Positions 1-9,858 of a stretch of 64,000 bases of DNA are shown piece by piece. Every line of letters starts with the position of its first letter. Position 1 is the stretch's first letter. The translations under genes were made by a program, and so were the position numbers. Below the pieces are notes generated by a model. It worked only from the letters and a program-made list of their open reading frames with translations. It searched no databases and had not been told where the DNA came from. Source of the stretch: Kuenenia sp039794105 (GTDB lineage: Bacteria > Planctomycetota > Brocadiia > Brocadiales > Brocadiaceae); NCBI RefSeq assembly GCF_039794105.1, contig NZ_JBDIWA010000001.1:124001-188000 (forward strand), read 5' to 3'.

Positions 1-1026
<1,026 letters not shown>

Positions 1027-1195
1027 AATTCTTTATTTAAATCGCGTTTCAATTTGTTACCGTTAAGTTATTCATTATTGTATATTAGTAATTTTCTTGA
1101 TACGTTTTCAGAAAAAATATCAAACATTGGCAGTTTCGTTTTAAATGTTATTGTTTTGAAAAAGAGTAAAATTTTAAGTTGATTGATTTATAAAT

Positions 1196-1306
1196 TTCCG
1201 GTGGGTATAGTAAGAATGAAACACCCGTTTCCATTCCGAACACGGTAGTTAAGCTTCTTACGCTGATGGTACTGGTGAAAGCTGGGAGAGTAAGTTACTG
1301 CCGGGA
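1196..1306 (+). rRNA. 5S ribosomal RNA
   Basis: This is a ~111-base unit with the 5S hallmark CATTCCGAACACGG. Its ends pair (CCGGTGG with CTGCCGG), giving helix I. It follows the 23S gene on the same strand after an AT-rich spacer that contains no tRNA. The exact ends are placed from the terminal helix and could be off by one or two bases. Confidence 0.93.
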
Positions 1307-1315
1307 ATAAATAAT

Positions 1316-1352
1316 AAAACCCGTCCCGATACATCGGGATGGGTTTTATTAT
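1316..1352 (+). terminator. Rho-independent terminator of the rRNA operon
   Basis: AAAACCCGTCCCGA and TCGGGATGGGTTTT form a 14-base-pair stem (one G-T pair) around a TACA loop, followed by a T-rich tract (TTTTATTATTTG). It lies just after the 5S gene, as expected for the end of the rRNA transcript. Confidence 0.88.
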
Positions 1353-1570
1353 TTGTAGCTTAATTTTTTATAATTTAAATCAGCAGAAAATAATGAAATC
1401 TATAATAATGAAAGTGTTAAGCAATTTTTAATTAGTGTCTGAATGAACAATGTATAAATAATAATTCTATTGGTAGTTAAGGCTAATTATTGTAACAAAA
1501 AATTCTCTTTCAGGATTTAGGTTGTATTTTCAAGTTTTATAGGTGAAATTTAAATTAAAGGTAGTCCATC

Positions 1571-2005
1571 ATGGATTCAGAGGAAGAGAAGTTCAAGGAA
1601 TTTCTTTATTCTCGAGGTTTAAAGTATACAACAGAACGGAAGTCTGTTTTTAATCATGTGTTTGAAAGCCATAAACACTTTGAGGCAGATGAGTTGTTAG
1701 TGGATTTGAGGCTGAATGGTATTAAAGTGTCAAAAGCGACGATTTATCGTTCTCTTGCTCTGCTTGTCGAAAGTGGGTTGTTAAGAGAAGTTATATCTGG
1801 TGAAAGGCACACGCATTATGAACATGTTCATGGACAGGAACATCATGATCATTTAGTATGCGATAACTGCGGTAGAATTATCGAATTTTTTGAAAAAAAA
1901 ATTGAAAATTTACAAATTGCGGTATGTAAAAAAAATAAATTCGTTCCAAAATCACATCGATTACAAATTCAAGGATTGTGTGAAGATTGTTTTAAAAAAA
2001 CCTGA
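1571..2005 (+). CDS. Fur/PerR-family metal-dependent transcriptional repressor
   Basis: This is a 144-aa ferric-uptake-regulator family protein. The N-terminal winged helix includes the recognition region SKATIYRSLALL (about 54-65). The C-terminal half holds the histidine-rich metal site HYEHVHGQEHHDH (about 82-94) and two structural zinc pairs, C97xxC100 and C137xxC140. Members sense Fe(II), peroxide (PerR) or Zn (Zur) and repress uptake or oxidative-stress genes; the subtype cannot be fixed from the sequence. The ATG follows an AAAGGTAG ribosome site. It lies between the rRNA terminator and rpmB, 46 bases upstream of the latter, so the two may be cotranscribed. Length is normal for the family. 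Confidence 0.93.
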   Translation: MDSEEEKFKEFLYSRGLKYTTERKSVFNHVFESHKHFEADELLVDLRLNGIKVSKATIYRSLALLVESGLLREVISGERHTHYEHVHGQEHHDHLVCDNCGRIIEFFEKKIENLQIAVCKKNKFVPKSHRLQIQGLCEDCFKKT

Positions 2006-2051
2006 CAAAAAATTATGTCATTAAGGGAATTTTTGTAGAAAGGGTATTTAT

Positions 2052-2285
2052 ATGTCTAGGGTTTGTGAGATATGCAAAAAAAAGACAGTAGCGGGCAATC
2101 AGATTGAAACGAGAGGTTTGGCAAAATGGAAAGGTGGCGTAGGGAAAAAAATTACAGGGAAGACAAAACGAAAGTTTAAGCCTAATATACAAAAAGTAAA
2201 AGCACTGATTGATAAAAAAACGGTGAAAAGAATAAAAGTTTGTACGAGGTGCATTAGTGCTGGAAAAGTAATAAAAGCATTATGA
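2052..2285 (+). CDS. rpmB: 50S ribosomal protein L28
   Basis: A 77-aa, very basic protein starting MSRVCEICKKK, the typical L28 opening. It has two cysteine pairs (CEIC near the N-terminus and CTRC near the C-terminus), so it is the zinc-binding C+ form of L28. Domain length matches the family. An AAAGGG ribosome site precedes the ATG. It heads the run rpmB-gatC-gatA-gatB on the same strand with spacings of about 30 bases, which suggests one translation-related operon. Confidence 0.95.
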   Translation: MSRVCEICKKKTVAGNQIETRGLAKWKGGVGKKITGKTKRKFKPNIQKVKALIDKKTVKRIKVCTRCISAGKVIKAL

Positions 2286-2315
2286 CCTTATGAATTAAAG
2301 ATAAGTTGAAAAATT

Positions 2316-2603
2316 ATGAGTATTAGTAGTAAAGACATTGAATACGTTGCTTCATTATCAAAATTTGAGCTTAGTGACGAAGAAAAAAAAATATTCGCAA
2401 GTCAGTTGCGAGAGGTGCTGTTGTATATTGAAAAATTAAACATGCTTGATACCGAAAATATTGCGCCGTTAATTCATCCGTTCAATATTACCAATATATT
2501 TAGAGAAGATAAGTTGGAAGAATCAATCAGGCGGGAAAAAGCTCTCTCCTTGGCACCTGCTACTGAGGGTTTTTTTTTTAAAGTACCAAAAGTACTGGAA
2601 TAA
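2316..2603 (+). CDS. gatC: Asp/Glu-tRNA amidotransferase subunit C
   Basis: A 95-aa GatC. It starts with the typical helix (DIEYVASLSKFELSDEE), then an LNMLDTENI segment and the IAPLIHPFNITNIFREDKL stretch that wraps GatA in known structures. GatC stabilises the GatCAB complex, which converts Glu-tRNA(Gln), and often Asp-tRNA(Asn), to the amidated form. It is directly followed by gatA (25 bases). Its presence implies indirect glutaminyl-tRNA formation. Confidence 0.94.
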   Translation: MSISSKDIEYVASLSKFELSDEEKKIFASQLREVLLYIEKLNMLDTENIAPLIHPFNITNIFREDKLEESIRREKALSLAPATEGFFFKVPKVLE

Positions 2604-2628
2604 GTAATTTGTTATAAGAGAAGCGTCT

Positions 2629-4089
2629 TTGAAACTTTTAAGTTTTACCGCACTTCAAATAAAACGGAAAATATTATCTGGAGAAATTCGGGCAACGGAC
2701 ATAGTTAATATGTTGTTTGAACGGATTTTTAAGATCGATTCAAACATACAGTCATTTCTTACATTAGATGAAGAAAACGCATTTAAAAAGGCGAGGGAAA
2801 TTGACAAGAAGGTCGCAAACCATGAGAGTGTAGGTTTGCTCGCGGGTATCCCCATTGCCGTTAAAGATAATATTTGTACAAAAGATTTAACTACTACGTG
2901 TGCCTCAAAGATTCTCAAAACTTTTATCCCACCGTACGATGCCTTTGTAGTTAAACGGTTAAAAGATGAAGATTCCATTATAATTGGCAAAACCAATTTG
3001 GATGAATTCGCAATGGGTTCTTCAACCGAAAACTCCAGCTATAAAATTACCCGCAATCCTTATAATCAAAATTTCGTGCCAGGCGGATCCAGCGGTGGTT
3101 CCTCAGCGGCAGTGTCTGCGGATCTTGCATTTATGGCATTGGGTTCTGAAACTGGTGGTTCAATAAGACAGCCTGCGGCTTTGTGTGGAGTAGTTGGATT
3201 AAAACCAACTTACGGAAGAGTATCTCGATTTGGTTTAGTTGCATTTAGTTCTTCTCTTGATCAAATTGGCCCTATCACGAAGGATGTAAGTGATGCGGCA
3301 TTGCTTTTGAGGGTAATTGCAGGTAAAGATAAGAATGATACTACGTGTGCTGATATAAATGTCCCTGATTATCTTAATGGAATTGGTGGTGGTGTAAAAG
3401 GCATTAAAATTGGCATTCCGCTTGAATATTTTGCAGAGGGTTTGGATGCTGACGTTCGTACGGCAGTAGATAACTCTTTAAAAATTTACGAAAGACTTGG
3501 GGCTAAGCTAGTAGAGGTATCTTTGCCTCATACTGAATATGCTGTTGCCGTTTATTATATTGTGGCAAATGCGGAGGCAAGCTCTAACTTATCGCGATTT
3601 GACGGTGTAAGGTATGGCTTTCGTGCAAACAATATAAAAGGCATTGATGAAATGTATTGCCGGTCCCGTTCGGAAGGATTTGGCAATGAAGTGAAACGAC
3701 GTGTCATGCTCGGCAATTATGCATTAAGTTCCGGTTATTATGAGGCTTATTATTTAAAAGCTTCAAAAGTGAGAAATTTAATAAAAAAAGATTTTGACAC
3801 GGTCTTTGAAAAAGTTGATTGCATTGTTTGCCCCACCTCTCCTGTTCCTGCATTTAAGATCGCAGAACGTATTGACAATCCTTTAGAGATGTATCTTTCC
3901 GACATTTATACCATTCCCGCAAACTTGTCCGGCATTCCAAGCATTTCGATACCTTGTGGATTTTCTAGAGAAGGTTTGCCTATTGGTTTGCAGATACTCA
4001 CCAATTACTTCGAAGAAGCTAAAATGTTACAAATTGCATATTCTTTTGAAAGAAATACTGACTTTCATTTGATAAAACCCAAATTGTAA
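2629..4089 (+). CDS. gatA: Asp/Glu-tRNA amidotransferase subunit A (glutaminase)
   Basis: A 486-aa amidase-signature enzyme that releases ammonia from glutamine and channels it to GatB. The catalytic Lys-Ser-Ser triad is visible at K79 (PIAVKDN), S154 (in PGGSSGGSS) and S178 (TGGSIR), the same numbers used for well-studied GatA proteins. Translation appears to start at TTG (2629), with AAGAGAAG a few bases upstream; no in-frame ATG gives a complete N-terminus. It sits in a gatC-gatA-gatB order with short gaps. Length is normal. Confidence 0.96.
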   Translation: MKLLSFTALQIKRKILSGEIRATDIVNMLFERIFKIDSNIQSFLTLDEENAFKKAREIDKKVANHESVGLLAGIPIAVKDNICTKDLTTTCASKILKTFIPPYDAFVVKRLKDEDSIIIGKTNLDEFAMGSSTENSSYKITRNPYNQNFVPGGSSGGSSAAVSADLAFMALGSETGGSIRQPAALCGVVGLKPTYGRVSRFGLVAFSSSLDQIGPITKDVSDAALLLRVIAGKDKNDTTCADINVPDYLNGIGGGVKGIKIGIPLEYFAEGLDADVRTAVDNSLKIYERLGAKLVEVSLPHTEYAVAVYYIVANAEASSNLSRFDGVRYGFRANNIKGIDEMYCRSRSEGFGNEVKRRVMLGNYALSSGYYEAYYLKASKVRNLIKKDFDTVFEKVDCIVCPTSPVPAFKIAERIDNPLEMYLSDIYTIPANLSGIPSISIPCGFSREGLPIGLQILTNYFEEAKMLQIAYSFERNTDFHLIKPKL

Positions 4090-4120
4090 TTTTACTTTAT
4101 TAAAGGCAAAAATATTCAAA

Positions 4121-5563
4121 ATGGCTTACGAGGTTGTTATAGGACTAGAGACTCATGCTGAATTGTCTACAGTCACAAAATTATTTTGTGGTTGTAACAC
4201 AAAATTTGGCGCTGAGCCTAATACACAAATATGTCCCATTTGTTTAGGAATGCCTGGTGTTTTGCCAGTAGTGAACAAAAAAGCCTTTGAGTATGCATTA
4301 AAGGCTGCTCTTGCGCTAAATTGTACTATTAACCGGTACACGAATTTTGACCGAAAGAGTTATTATTATCCGGACTTGCCCAAAAACTATCAGGTTTCAC
4401 AAAATTATTATAATTTAGGAGTTGATGGATTTATCATTATTGAAGTGAACAATGCCATTCAGAAAATCAGGATACATAATGTTCATCTGGAAGAAGAAGC
4501 CGGTAAGCTTATACACCCTGAAGAAGCAGGTGCAGATTATAGCCTTATCGATTTTAACAGGGCGGGAGTCCCTTTGTTGGAAATTGTTTCATACCCGGAC
4601 ATGAGAAATATAGCTGAAGTAGAAAGCTATATGCAGACATTAAGAAAAATAATTTTTTATACAGGCATATCTGATTGTAAGATGCAGGAGGGATCACTTA
4701 GGTTTGAGGCAAGCATTTCATTGAGAAAAACCGGTAAAAAAAAACTGGGTAATAGGGTGGAAATTAAAAACCTAAACTCAATGAAATCTGTATTAAAGGC
4801 GATTGAATATGAAATATCAAGACAGAGCGAATTGCTGAATCGTGGTGAAATGATAGAGCGGGAAACGCGATTATGGGACGAAATACGCGGGAGAAGCGTA
4901 AGGATGCGTTCAAAAGAAGAAGCGCAGGATTACCGTTATTTTCCCGAGCCGGATTTATTACCGTTTGTGATTGATGAAAAATGGATGTGTTCGATAAAAG
5001 ATACTATTCCAGAACTTCCTCTTGAAAGAAAACAGAGGTTTGTAGCGTCTTTTCAATTATCCGATTACGATGCTGATTTGTTGACTGAAGATAAAATGCT
5101 TTCGGATTTTTTCGAGGAATGTGTTAAAGTTGTAAATCTCCCTAAAGCATTATGTAATTGGATAATAAATGATTTGTTAAGGGAGGTAAAAGAGAAGCGG
5201 TTGGATATTGCTTCGCTGAAAATGAAACCGGAGCAATTAGCATCTCTCGTGGGAATGATTGATGATGGCACAATAAGCAATACAATTGCCAAAGAAGTGT
5301 TTTCTGAAATGATTGACACGGGAAAAGAACCAAAAACAATTATCGAAGAAAAAAAACTGTCGCAAATTAGTGATGAGTGGCAGATAATTGAAATAGTAGA
5401 TAAGGTTATTGTTTCTCATCCAAATGCTATAGAAGACTATAAAAAGGGTAAAAAGAATGCCATTGCCTTTATCATTGGACAAGTTATGAAAGAATCAAAG
5501 GGAATGGCAAACCCGAAAATAGTAAATGAAATCTTGAAGAATAAATTGAAAGTTTTGGACTAA
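4121..5563 (+). CDS. gatB: Asp/Glu-tRNA amidotransferase subunit B
   Basis: A 480-aa GatB, the kinase/transamidase and tRNA-binding subunit. Recognisable features are the opening YEVVIGLETHAELST, the zinc-binding cysteines in FCGCNTKF...CPICLGMPG, the YYYPDLPKNYQVSQ block, and an EGSLRFEASISLR block where most GatB proteins have EGSxRxDxNxS. The C-terminal YqeY-like tail (IAFIIGQVMKESKGMANPKIVNEILK) is intact. It is the third gene of gatCAB. The substitutions in the EGSLRFEAS block are mild deviations from the common consensus. Confidence 0.95.
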   Translation: MAYEVVIGLETHAELSTVTKLFCGCNTKFGAEPNTQICPICLGMPGVLPVVNKKAFEYALKAALALNCTINRYTNFDRKSYYYPDLPKNYQVSQNYYNLGVDGFIIIEVNNAIQKIRIHNVHLEEEAGKLIHPEEAGADYSLIDFNRAGVPLLEIVSYPDMRNIAEVESYMQTLRKIIFYTGISDCKMQEGSLRFEASISLRKTGKKKLGNRVEIKNLNSMKSVLKAIEYEISRQSELLNRGEMIERETRLWDEIRGRSVRMRSKEEAQDYRYFPEPDLLPFVIDEKWMCSIKDTIPELPLERKQRFVASFQLSDYDADLLTEDKMLSDFFEECVKVVNLPKALCNWIINDLLREVKEKRLDIASLKMKPEQLASLVGMIDDGTISNTIAKEVFSEMIDTGKEPKTIIEEKKLSQISDEWQIIEIVDKVIVSHPNAIEDYKKGKKNAIAFIIGQVMKESKGMANPKIVNEILKNKLKVLD

Positions 5564-5803
5564 ACGACGCTGTCATTAACCTCAAATTTTGCCCGTTTTT
5601 AAAAACAGTCATCATGTTACATCCATGGAACCATAAGAAACAATGAAGATCTACAATTATTCGAAGAAGTATTAATTGATTTTGAACTTTTGAGCCACTA
5701 AATTTGCAAAATAATAAATAGGCATAATTTTTATGTATGATTTGGCAAACCGATATAACACCTTAAAGACAAGAAGAATAAATCATAAAATAAGGGCTTG
5801 TTA
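5564..5803. other. Intergenic region after gatB
   Basis: These 240 bases are AT-rich. I see no gene, tRNA or strong hairpin. The last 15 bases provide the ribosome site (AAGGG) for the following small gene. Confidence 0.5.
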
Positions 5804-6070
5804 ATGAAAATAGGTGAATTTTTAGTCAAAAATAATTATATTTCACAGGAAACATTAAATGAAGCGCTCAGTTTACAAATGCATGATAAAAATCTGCGCA
5901 TAGGTGAATTATTGGTAAAAATGGAGGCTATTACAAAAAAGGATTTACTTCAGTATATTAATGAATATATAAAAGTTGCTGCAGATATAGACATGGGAGA
6001 AGCAAAAGATTGGCTGAACCAGGATCAGGTAGATAATATGTTTTCGAAATATTTTAATTCTCATAAATAA
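5804..6070 (+). CDS. Small stand-alone MshEN/GspE-N-like protein
   Basis: An 88-aa protein with two copies of the pattern (L/I)GE(F/L)LV-K-x-x-x-I-(S/T)-x-(E/D)-x-L. They are at residues 1-20 (KIGEFLVKNNYISQETL) and about 33-50 (RIGELLVKMEAITKKDLL). This pattern is typical of the N-terminal domain of GspE/PilB/MshE ATPases, a known cyclic-di-GMP binding module in some members, and of DUF4388-linked repeats. No ATPase follows. ATG 5804 is preferred over the TTG two codons earlier because AAGGG lies at good spacing. A similar segment is inserted in the Wzc-like kinase at 53174. Function unknown; a signalling or adaptor role is only inferred. Confidence 0.7.
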   Translation: MKIGEFLVKNNYISQETLNEALSLQMHDKNLRIGELLVKMEAITKKDLLQYINEYIKVAADIDMGEAKDWLNQDQVDNMFSKYFNSHK

Positions 6071-6446
6071 CTCTTCCTTATCTATCTGTTCGGCTCCTTT
6101 CAATGTCCTTTATATGTTTTTCCCCGCAACCGCTAAATATTTCCAGCACCTCTTTTCATTCCGCGTGTTGTTTGCTTATAGACGCATTGGTCCGAGATTT
6201 ACTCCCATATTGACTCTGTTGATTAACTATCATTTTCGACAACATGCCTGATCAGTGTCCTTTGCAATATGATTTTAACGTTGTCGTGGGTTTCCATATC
6301 CCACCTTAGATTGTTGATGTAGAGACGCATTGCATGTGTCTCTCTGTTGTTTCAACTTTTTCACTACGTGCAGCAGTTTCCAGACGCATGCAATGCGTCT
6401 CTACAAAAATATTGAAATTCCTAAACGTTAAATTAGTGCAAGAACA
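6071..6446. other. Intergenic region carrying a GACGCAT palindromic repeat
   Basis: No gene is supported. The right part (6319-6421) is a copy of the GACGCAT paired-palindrome repeat, listed separately. The left part shows nothing recognisable. Confidence 0.55.
6319..6421 (+). repeat. GACGCAT paired-palindrome dispersed repeat, copy 1
   Basis: The outer arms are GTAGAGACGCATTGCATG and CATGCAATGCGTCTCTAC, each itself near-palindromic. They flank a ~50-base middle containing TTTCAACTTTTTCACTACG and CAGCAGTTTCC, and a tail ACAAAAATATTGAAATTCCT follows. Further copies are at 11011, 27718 and 55784, with a half copy near 56602. In the 11011 and 55784 copies the middle segment is in the opposite orientation, so the unit moves or inverts as a block. 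Confidence 0.85.
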
Positions 6447-7220
6447 ATGATTGTAATATTTTTCGCTCTAAGCCAGGAAATTGTTTCTATAAAATCAAAA
6501 GTAAATATTTTGGGGAAAATACGTTTCGGACATATCATATTTTATCATGCCGAGCTGTACGGTTTTCCGGTAGCACTTATTCAGACTGGAATGGGGCAAA
6601 ACGTTTCCTCTGTTCTCCAGCACTTATCTCAACAGTTCAGAATACAGTTAGTAATTTCTTCTGGTTTTGCAGGGGCATTGCGGCCGGAAATTGATGTGGG
6701 CGATTTGGTCATAGGGGAAAAAGTATTGTATGTAACAGATGAAACATTGGGAAAGGAAGCGCATAGCAGTCAGGCCCTTTCCTGTGAATCATCCATTTTG
6801 GATGTGGCGAGGGAATTGCCAGACAGCCACCGTTTTAAAGTACATTATGGAATAATTGCGACAACAAATAAAATAATCCACTTATCTTCAGACAAAAAAT
6901 TACTTGGAAATACTACTTCTGCAATTGCCGTTGACATGGAATCTTTCCTGATTGTGGAACAAGCGCATATTTTAGGGATCCCATTTATTGTCGTGCGGGC
7001 AATTTCCGATAGGGTAGATGAAGATGTAGCTGTCTGCGAAAACCTTGTTAATGAAAAAGGGAATATAAATGTGCCTGCCGTATCATTGTACCTGCTTAAG
7101 AAACCGTACAGCATTCTTACCTTAAAAAATCTCCGTAAACAGGCAAAGTCCGCATCGCTCTCGTTATCTGAGTTCCTGCCGGATTTTATTACACAAATAT
7201 ATAACACTTTGTTAAAATGA
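6447..7220 (+). CDS. Nucleoside phosphorylase/nucleosidase superfamily protein
   Basis: A 257-aa protein of the purine nucleoside phosphorylase/MTA-SAH nucleosidase fold. Visible motifs are LIQTGMGQNVSS (phosphate or ribose loop), ISSGFAGALRPEIDVGDLVIG and VDMESFLIVEQAHILGIPF, the last carrying the Met-Glu ribose contact, followed by VVRAISDRVDED with the catalytic Asp position. Candidate roles include HpnG-type adenosylhopane nucleosidase, futalosine hydrolase (MqnB) or MTA/SAH nucleosidase; the sequence alone does not decide. mtnA (methionine salvage) lies nearby at 8139, which makes a thio-nucleoside role conceivable. The start ATG lies just after a dispersed repeat, with only a weak ribosome site. 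Confidence 0.78.
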   Translation: MIVIFFALSQEIVSIKSKVNILGKIRFGHIIFYHAELYGFPVALIQTGMGQNVSSVLQHLSQQFRIQLVISSGFAGALRPEIDVGDLVIGEKVLYVTDETLGKEAHSSQALSCESSILDVARELPDSHRFKVHYGIIATTNKIIHLSSDKKLLGNTTSAIAVDMESFLIVEQAHILGIPFIVVRAISDRVDEDVAVCENLVNEKGNINVPAVSLYLLKKPYSILTLKNLRKQAKSASLSLSEFLPDFITQIYNTLLK

Positions 7221-7310
7221 TGGCAATTGTTACCCCAGATGAAGCATTGTAGCGCCCCACCTCTCTTTCATTTTAGTTTGCAGAATGCGGAAATTCAAAA
7301 TCCAAAATAG

Positions 7311-7349
7311 CATTGAGCAGGCAGAGGCGCAAGACCTCTACTCTCAATG
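7311..7349 (+). terminator. Possible hairpin between the phosphorylase gene and purE
   Basis: CATTGAG pairs with CTCAATG, and an inner AGAGG pairs with CCTCT. There is no T-tract after it, so it may be a structured spacer rather than a true intrinsic terminator. Confidence 0.35.
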
Positions 7350-7500
7350 AGCAAAAGGCTTGATTTACTGTTTCATATTTTCTTTATGAAAGAAGTGTAT
7401 TCTTATTTTCCTTCTAAAAGAGGGGATAATGTGGGTTGCTATTATTCGTTTTTCTATTGGCGGTCTGAGTATAAATGAATATTTCCTTGTGGAGAATACT

Positions 7501-8004
7501 ATGCATACGAAAATAGGGATTATCATGGGGAGCGAATCGGACTTCGAAACTATGAATGAGGCAGTAAAGGTGTTAAAGGACTTTGGCGTTGCTTTTAATG
7601 TAAACGTTATTTCAGCCCACCGCTCGCCTGATCTGGTACATGCATATGCGAGGGATGCCGAAAAAAAATATACGGCTATCATCGTCGGGGCAGGGGGAGC
7701 TGCACATTTGGCAGGGGTTGTTGCAAGCCTTACTCCTATTCCGGTTATTGGTGTGCCAATGGCTACGTCAGTATCGGGAGGCCTTGATTCGTTGCTTTCT
7801 ACCGTACAAATGCCTTCCGGGGTGCCGGTGGCAACCATGGGCATCGGAAAAGCAGGAGCAAACAATGCGGCAATATTGGCTATTCAAATAGCCAGCATTG
7901 CAGACCAGGAATTAAGACAGAAAATCATGTTCCATAAAAAGCGGCTTCTTGATGAAGTTGCAAAAAAAGATGAAAATGTAAGGGCGAAATTAGGATTATT
8001 GTAA
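7501..8004 (+). CDS. purE: N5-carboxyaminoimidazole ribonucleotide mutase (PurE class I)
   Basis: A 167-aa purine-biosynthesis enzyme. It has the loop GIIMGSESDFETM near the N-terminus, SAHRSPD with the catalytic histidine, and the glycine-rich AGGAAHLAGVVASLTPIPV block. Class I PurE rearranges N5-CAIR to CAIR in de novo IMP synthesis and needs PurK, which is not in the window. The true start is ATG 7501, preceded by GGAGA; the reading frame is open for 24 more codons upstream but they do not resemble PurE. Length matches the family. Confidence 0.95.
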   Translation: MHTKIGIIMGSESDFETMNEAVKVLKDFGVAFNVNVISAHRSPDLVHAYARDAEKKYTAIIVGAGGAAHLAGVVASLTPIPVIGVPMATSVSGGLDSLLSTVQMPSGVPVATMGIGKAGANNAAILAIQIASIADQELRQKIMFHKKRLLDEVAKKDENVRAKLGLL

Positions 8005-8138
8005 CAAGAGTGACATGTTTTTTATAGCTGACATGCGGGGATCATTTTAATATTTGTTTACAAATGCAGGCATTATGACTCAAGCAATCCTGTGACCCGC
8101 ATAAATAGATGGTATGTATTATTACATAAGGAGATGAA

Positions 8139-9188
8139 ATGCCGTTACCAACCATAGAGTGGGAAGGGAATGTAGAAGGCCGTGTTCGATTGATCGACCA
8201 GACCCTGTTGCCTGCTGAACTAAAGTATATATATTGTGAAGACTTAAAGAGTATCTGGCACGCAATTAAAACGCTCACGGTACGAGGAGCGCCGGCAATT
8301 GGCATTGCAGCGGTTACCGGCGTGTTGTTGGGAATTAAAGATATTCGTACCGATGATACAGAGGCTTTTTTTAAAGAACTAAAAAATGTGACAAACTATC
8401 TTGGTTCCTCACGGCCTACGGCGGTAAATCTTTTCTGGGGGCTTTCCAGAATGGAACGCGTTGCATGGGAAAACCGCAATAAACCGGTTCATACAATCAA
8501 AGAGATCCTCTTGCAGGAAGCAATAAATGTTCAAAATGAAGACAAATCTATTTGCAGGCAAATAGGGGAAAACGGAGCGAAGTTTATTAAAGACGGTTAC
8601 GGTGTTCTTACCCATTGCAATGCGGGAGGACTTGCCACGGCAGATTACGGCACTGCGCTGGCAGTTATGTTTAAGGCAAACGAAAACGGTAAAAAATTTA
8701 AGGTCTACGCCGACGAAACCCGCCCCCTTTTGCAAGGCGCACGACTGACGACATGGGAACTCATGCATGCCGGCATAGACGTTACTCTTATGTGCGACAA
8801 CATGGCTGCTCATGTAATGAAATTAGGCAAGATTCAGTGTGTTATTGTAGGCGCAGACAGGATTGCGGCAAATGGCGACGCCGCAAATAAGATTGGCACA
8901 TATGGCGTATCAATCCTGGCAAAAGAACATGGCATTCCTTTCTATGTCGCAGCTCCGGTATCTACATTTGACCTGAATACCACATCGGGCGATGAAATTC
9001 CCATTGAAGAACGGTCATCAGAGGAAGTTACCTGCGGGTTTGGCAAAAGAACGGCGCCGGAGGGAGTAAAGGTATTCAATCCCGCCTTTGATGTAACGCC
9101 GGCGAAAAACATTACCGCGATTATTACCGAGAAAGGCGTAATAGAAAAACCTTCCACGGAAAACGTGCAAAAAATTTTAGCCTTGTAG
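8139..9188 (+). CDS. mtnA: Methylthioribose-1-phosphate isomerase
   Basis: A 349-aa member of the eIF2B-alpha/MtnA family. The sequence shows TVRGAPAIGIAAV near residue 50, LTHCNAGGLATADYGTAL with the catalytic Cys, YADETRPLLQGARLT, and VIVGADRIAANGDAANKIGT with the catalytic Asp. The enzyme converts 5-methylthioribose-1-phosphate to the ribulose form in the methionine salvage pathway. A GGAG ribosome site precedes the ATG. The stop codon overlaps a 29-base perfect palindrome (9185-9213). Confidence 0.95.
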   Translation: MPLPTIEWEGNVEGRVRLIDQTLLPAELKYIYCEDLKSIWHAIKTLTVRGAPAIGIAAVTGVLLGIKDIRTDDTEAFFKELKNVTNYLGSSRPTAVNLFWGLSRMERVAWENRNKPVHTIKEILLQEAINVQNEDKSICRQIGENGAKFIKDGYGVLTHCNAGGLATADYGTALAVMFKANENGKKFKVYADETRPLLQGARLTTWELMHAGIDVTLMCDNMAAHVMKLGKIQCVIVGADRIAANGDAANKIGTYGVSILAKEHGIPFYVAAPVSTFDLNTTSGDEIPIEERSSEEVTCGFGKRTAPEGVKVFNPAFDVTPAKNITAIITEKGVIEKPSTENVQKILAL

Positions 9189-9213
9189 AGACAAGGCATT
9201 GCCTTGTCTCTAC
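9185..9213. repeat. GTAG-type palindrome at the mtnA stop
   Basis: GTAGAGACAAGGCA-T-TGCCTTGTCTCTAC is a perfect inverted repeat that includes the mtnA stop codon. It belongs to the GTAG...CTAC palindrome class spread through the window. There is no downstream T-run, so termination is only possible, not shown. Confidence 0.75.
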
Positions 9214-9297
9214 GCAAACGCAAACCGATATTGGTAAAAATCGATTTCAAAATCAGGGTTCAAAATCCATTTCATCAATTATCGGAAGGAATACTGC

Positions 9298-9588
9298 ATG
9301 AAACTACAAAATTATCTCTTACAGACAATACCAATTCTTGTTATTTTGTTCGTTCTTCCAGGCTGCGGTGACGAAAGGGTATATATAAAATTTAAAACCT
9401 CAGAGCAATTTTTTATTGATGACTCGAAAACGGACGCGGATAAACTCAACCGGGAGCTTGAATATGACATAAGGCAGGCAGAAAAAAAACGGAAAGAAAA
9501 ACAACAGAAAGAAGAAGCTGCTAAAGCCGAAGCCGCTAAGGCCGAAGCTGAAGCTGAAGCTGAAGCAGAAAGATTACCTGCCGAATAA
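9298..9588 (+). CDS. Small lipoprotein with Ala/Glu-rich C-terminal helix
   Basis: A 96-aa protein. The N-terminus is a lipoprotein signal peptide: basic start, hydrophobic run IPILVILFVLP, then lipobox LPGC with the lipidated Cys at residue 23. The rest is hydrophilic. From about residue 60 it is a highly charged, repeat-like helix (KKRKEKQQKEE, then AKAEAAKAEAEAEAEAE). A GGAAGGA ribosome site is present. No family was recognised. It may be an envelope tether or spacer; this is inference. It is flanked by repeats, not by a clear operon. Confidence 0.7.
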   Translation: MKLQNYLLQTIPILVILFVLPGCGDERVYIKFKTSEQFFIDDSKTDADKLNRELEYDIRQAEKKRKEKQQKEEAAKAEAAKAEAEAEAEAERLPAE

Positions 9589-9858
9589 AGCTGGTTAATG
9601 GATGCGGGGATGAAGGCTTTGCATCAATGCAAAATAATCTTCAACCAAAAAGAGTTTAACCACAAAGGGCACAAAGAATACAGAACGCAAAGGACACAAA
9701 GAAAAACTTATAAAAAAAGAAGTGTTTTGTAGGGTAATACTATAGAGCGCTATTTCCCAAATAAACTATGGGTTTATTTTGCAAACCTGAACCCGCCTGA
9801 ATATATGGAGATGGAGGAAATTTGCTGCATGTGTATCTTGCGTCCCTAAAAGGCGTAA
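9589..9858. other. Intergenic region between convergent genes
   Basis: It contains an ACCACAAAGGGCACAAAGAA-type low-complexity tract (near 9650-9710), a motif that recurs in reverse near 57980-58010. No gene is supported. Confidence 0.5.

Noticed and set aside
1027..1195. tRNA gene in the 23S-5S spacer
   Set aside because: No T-loop or acceptor-stem pattern was seen in this AT-rich spacer.
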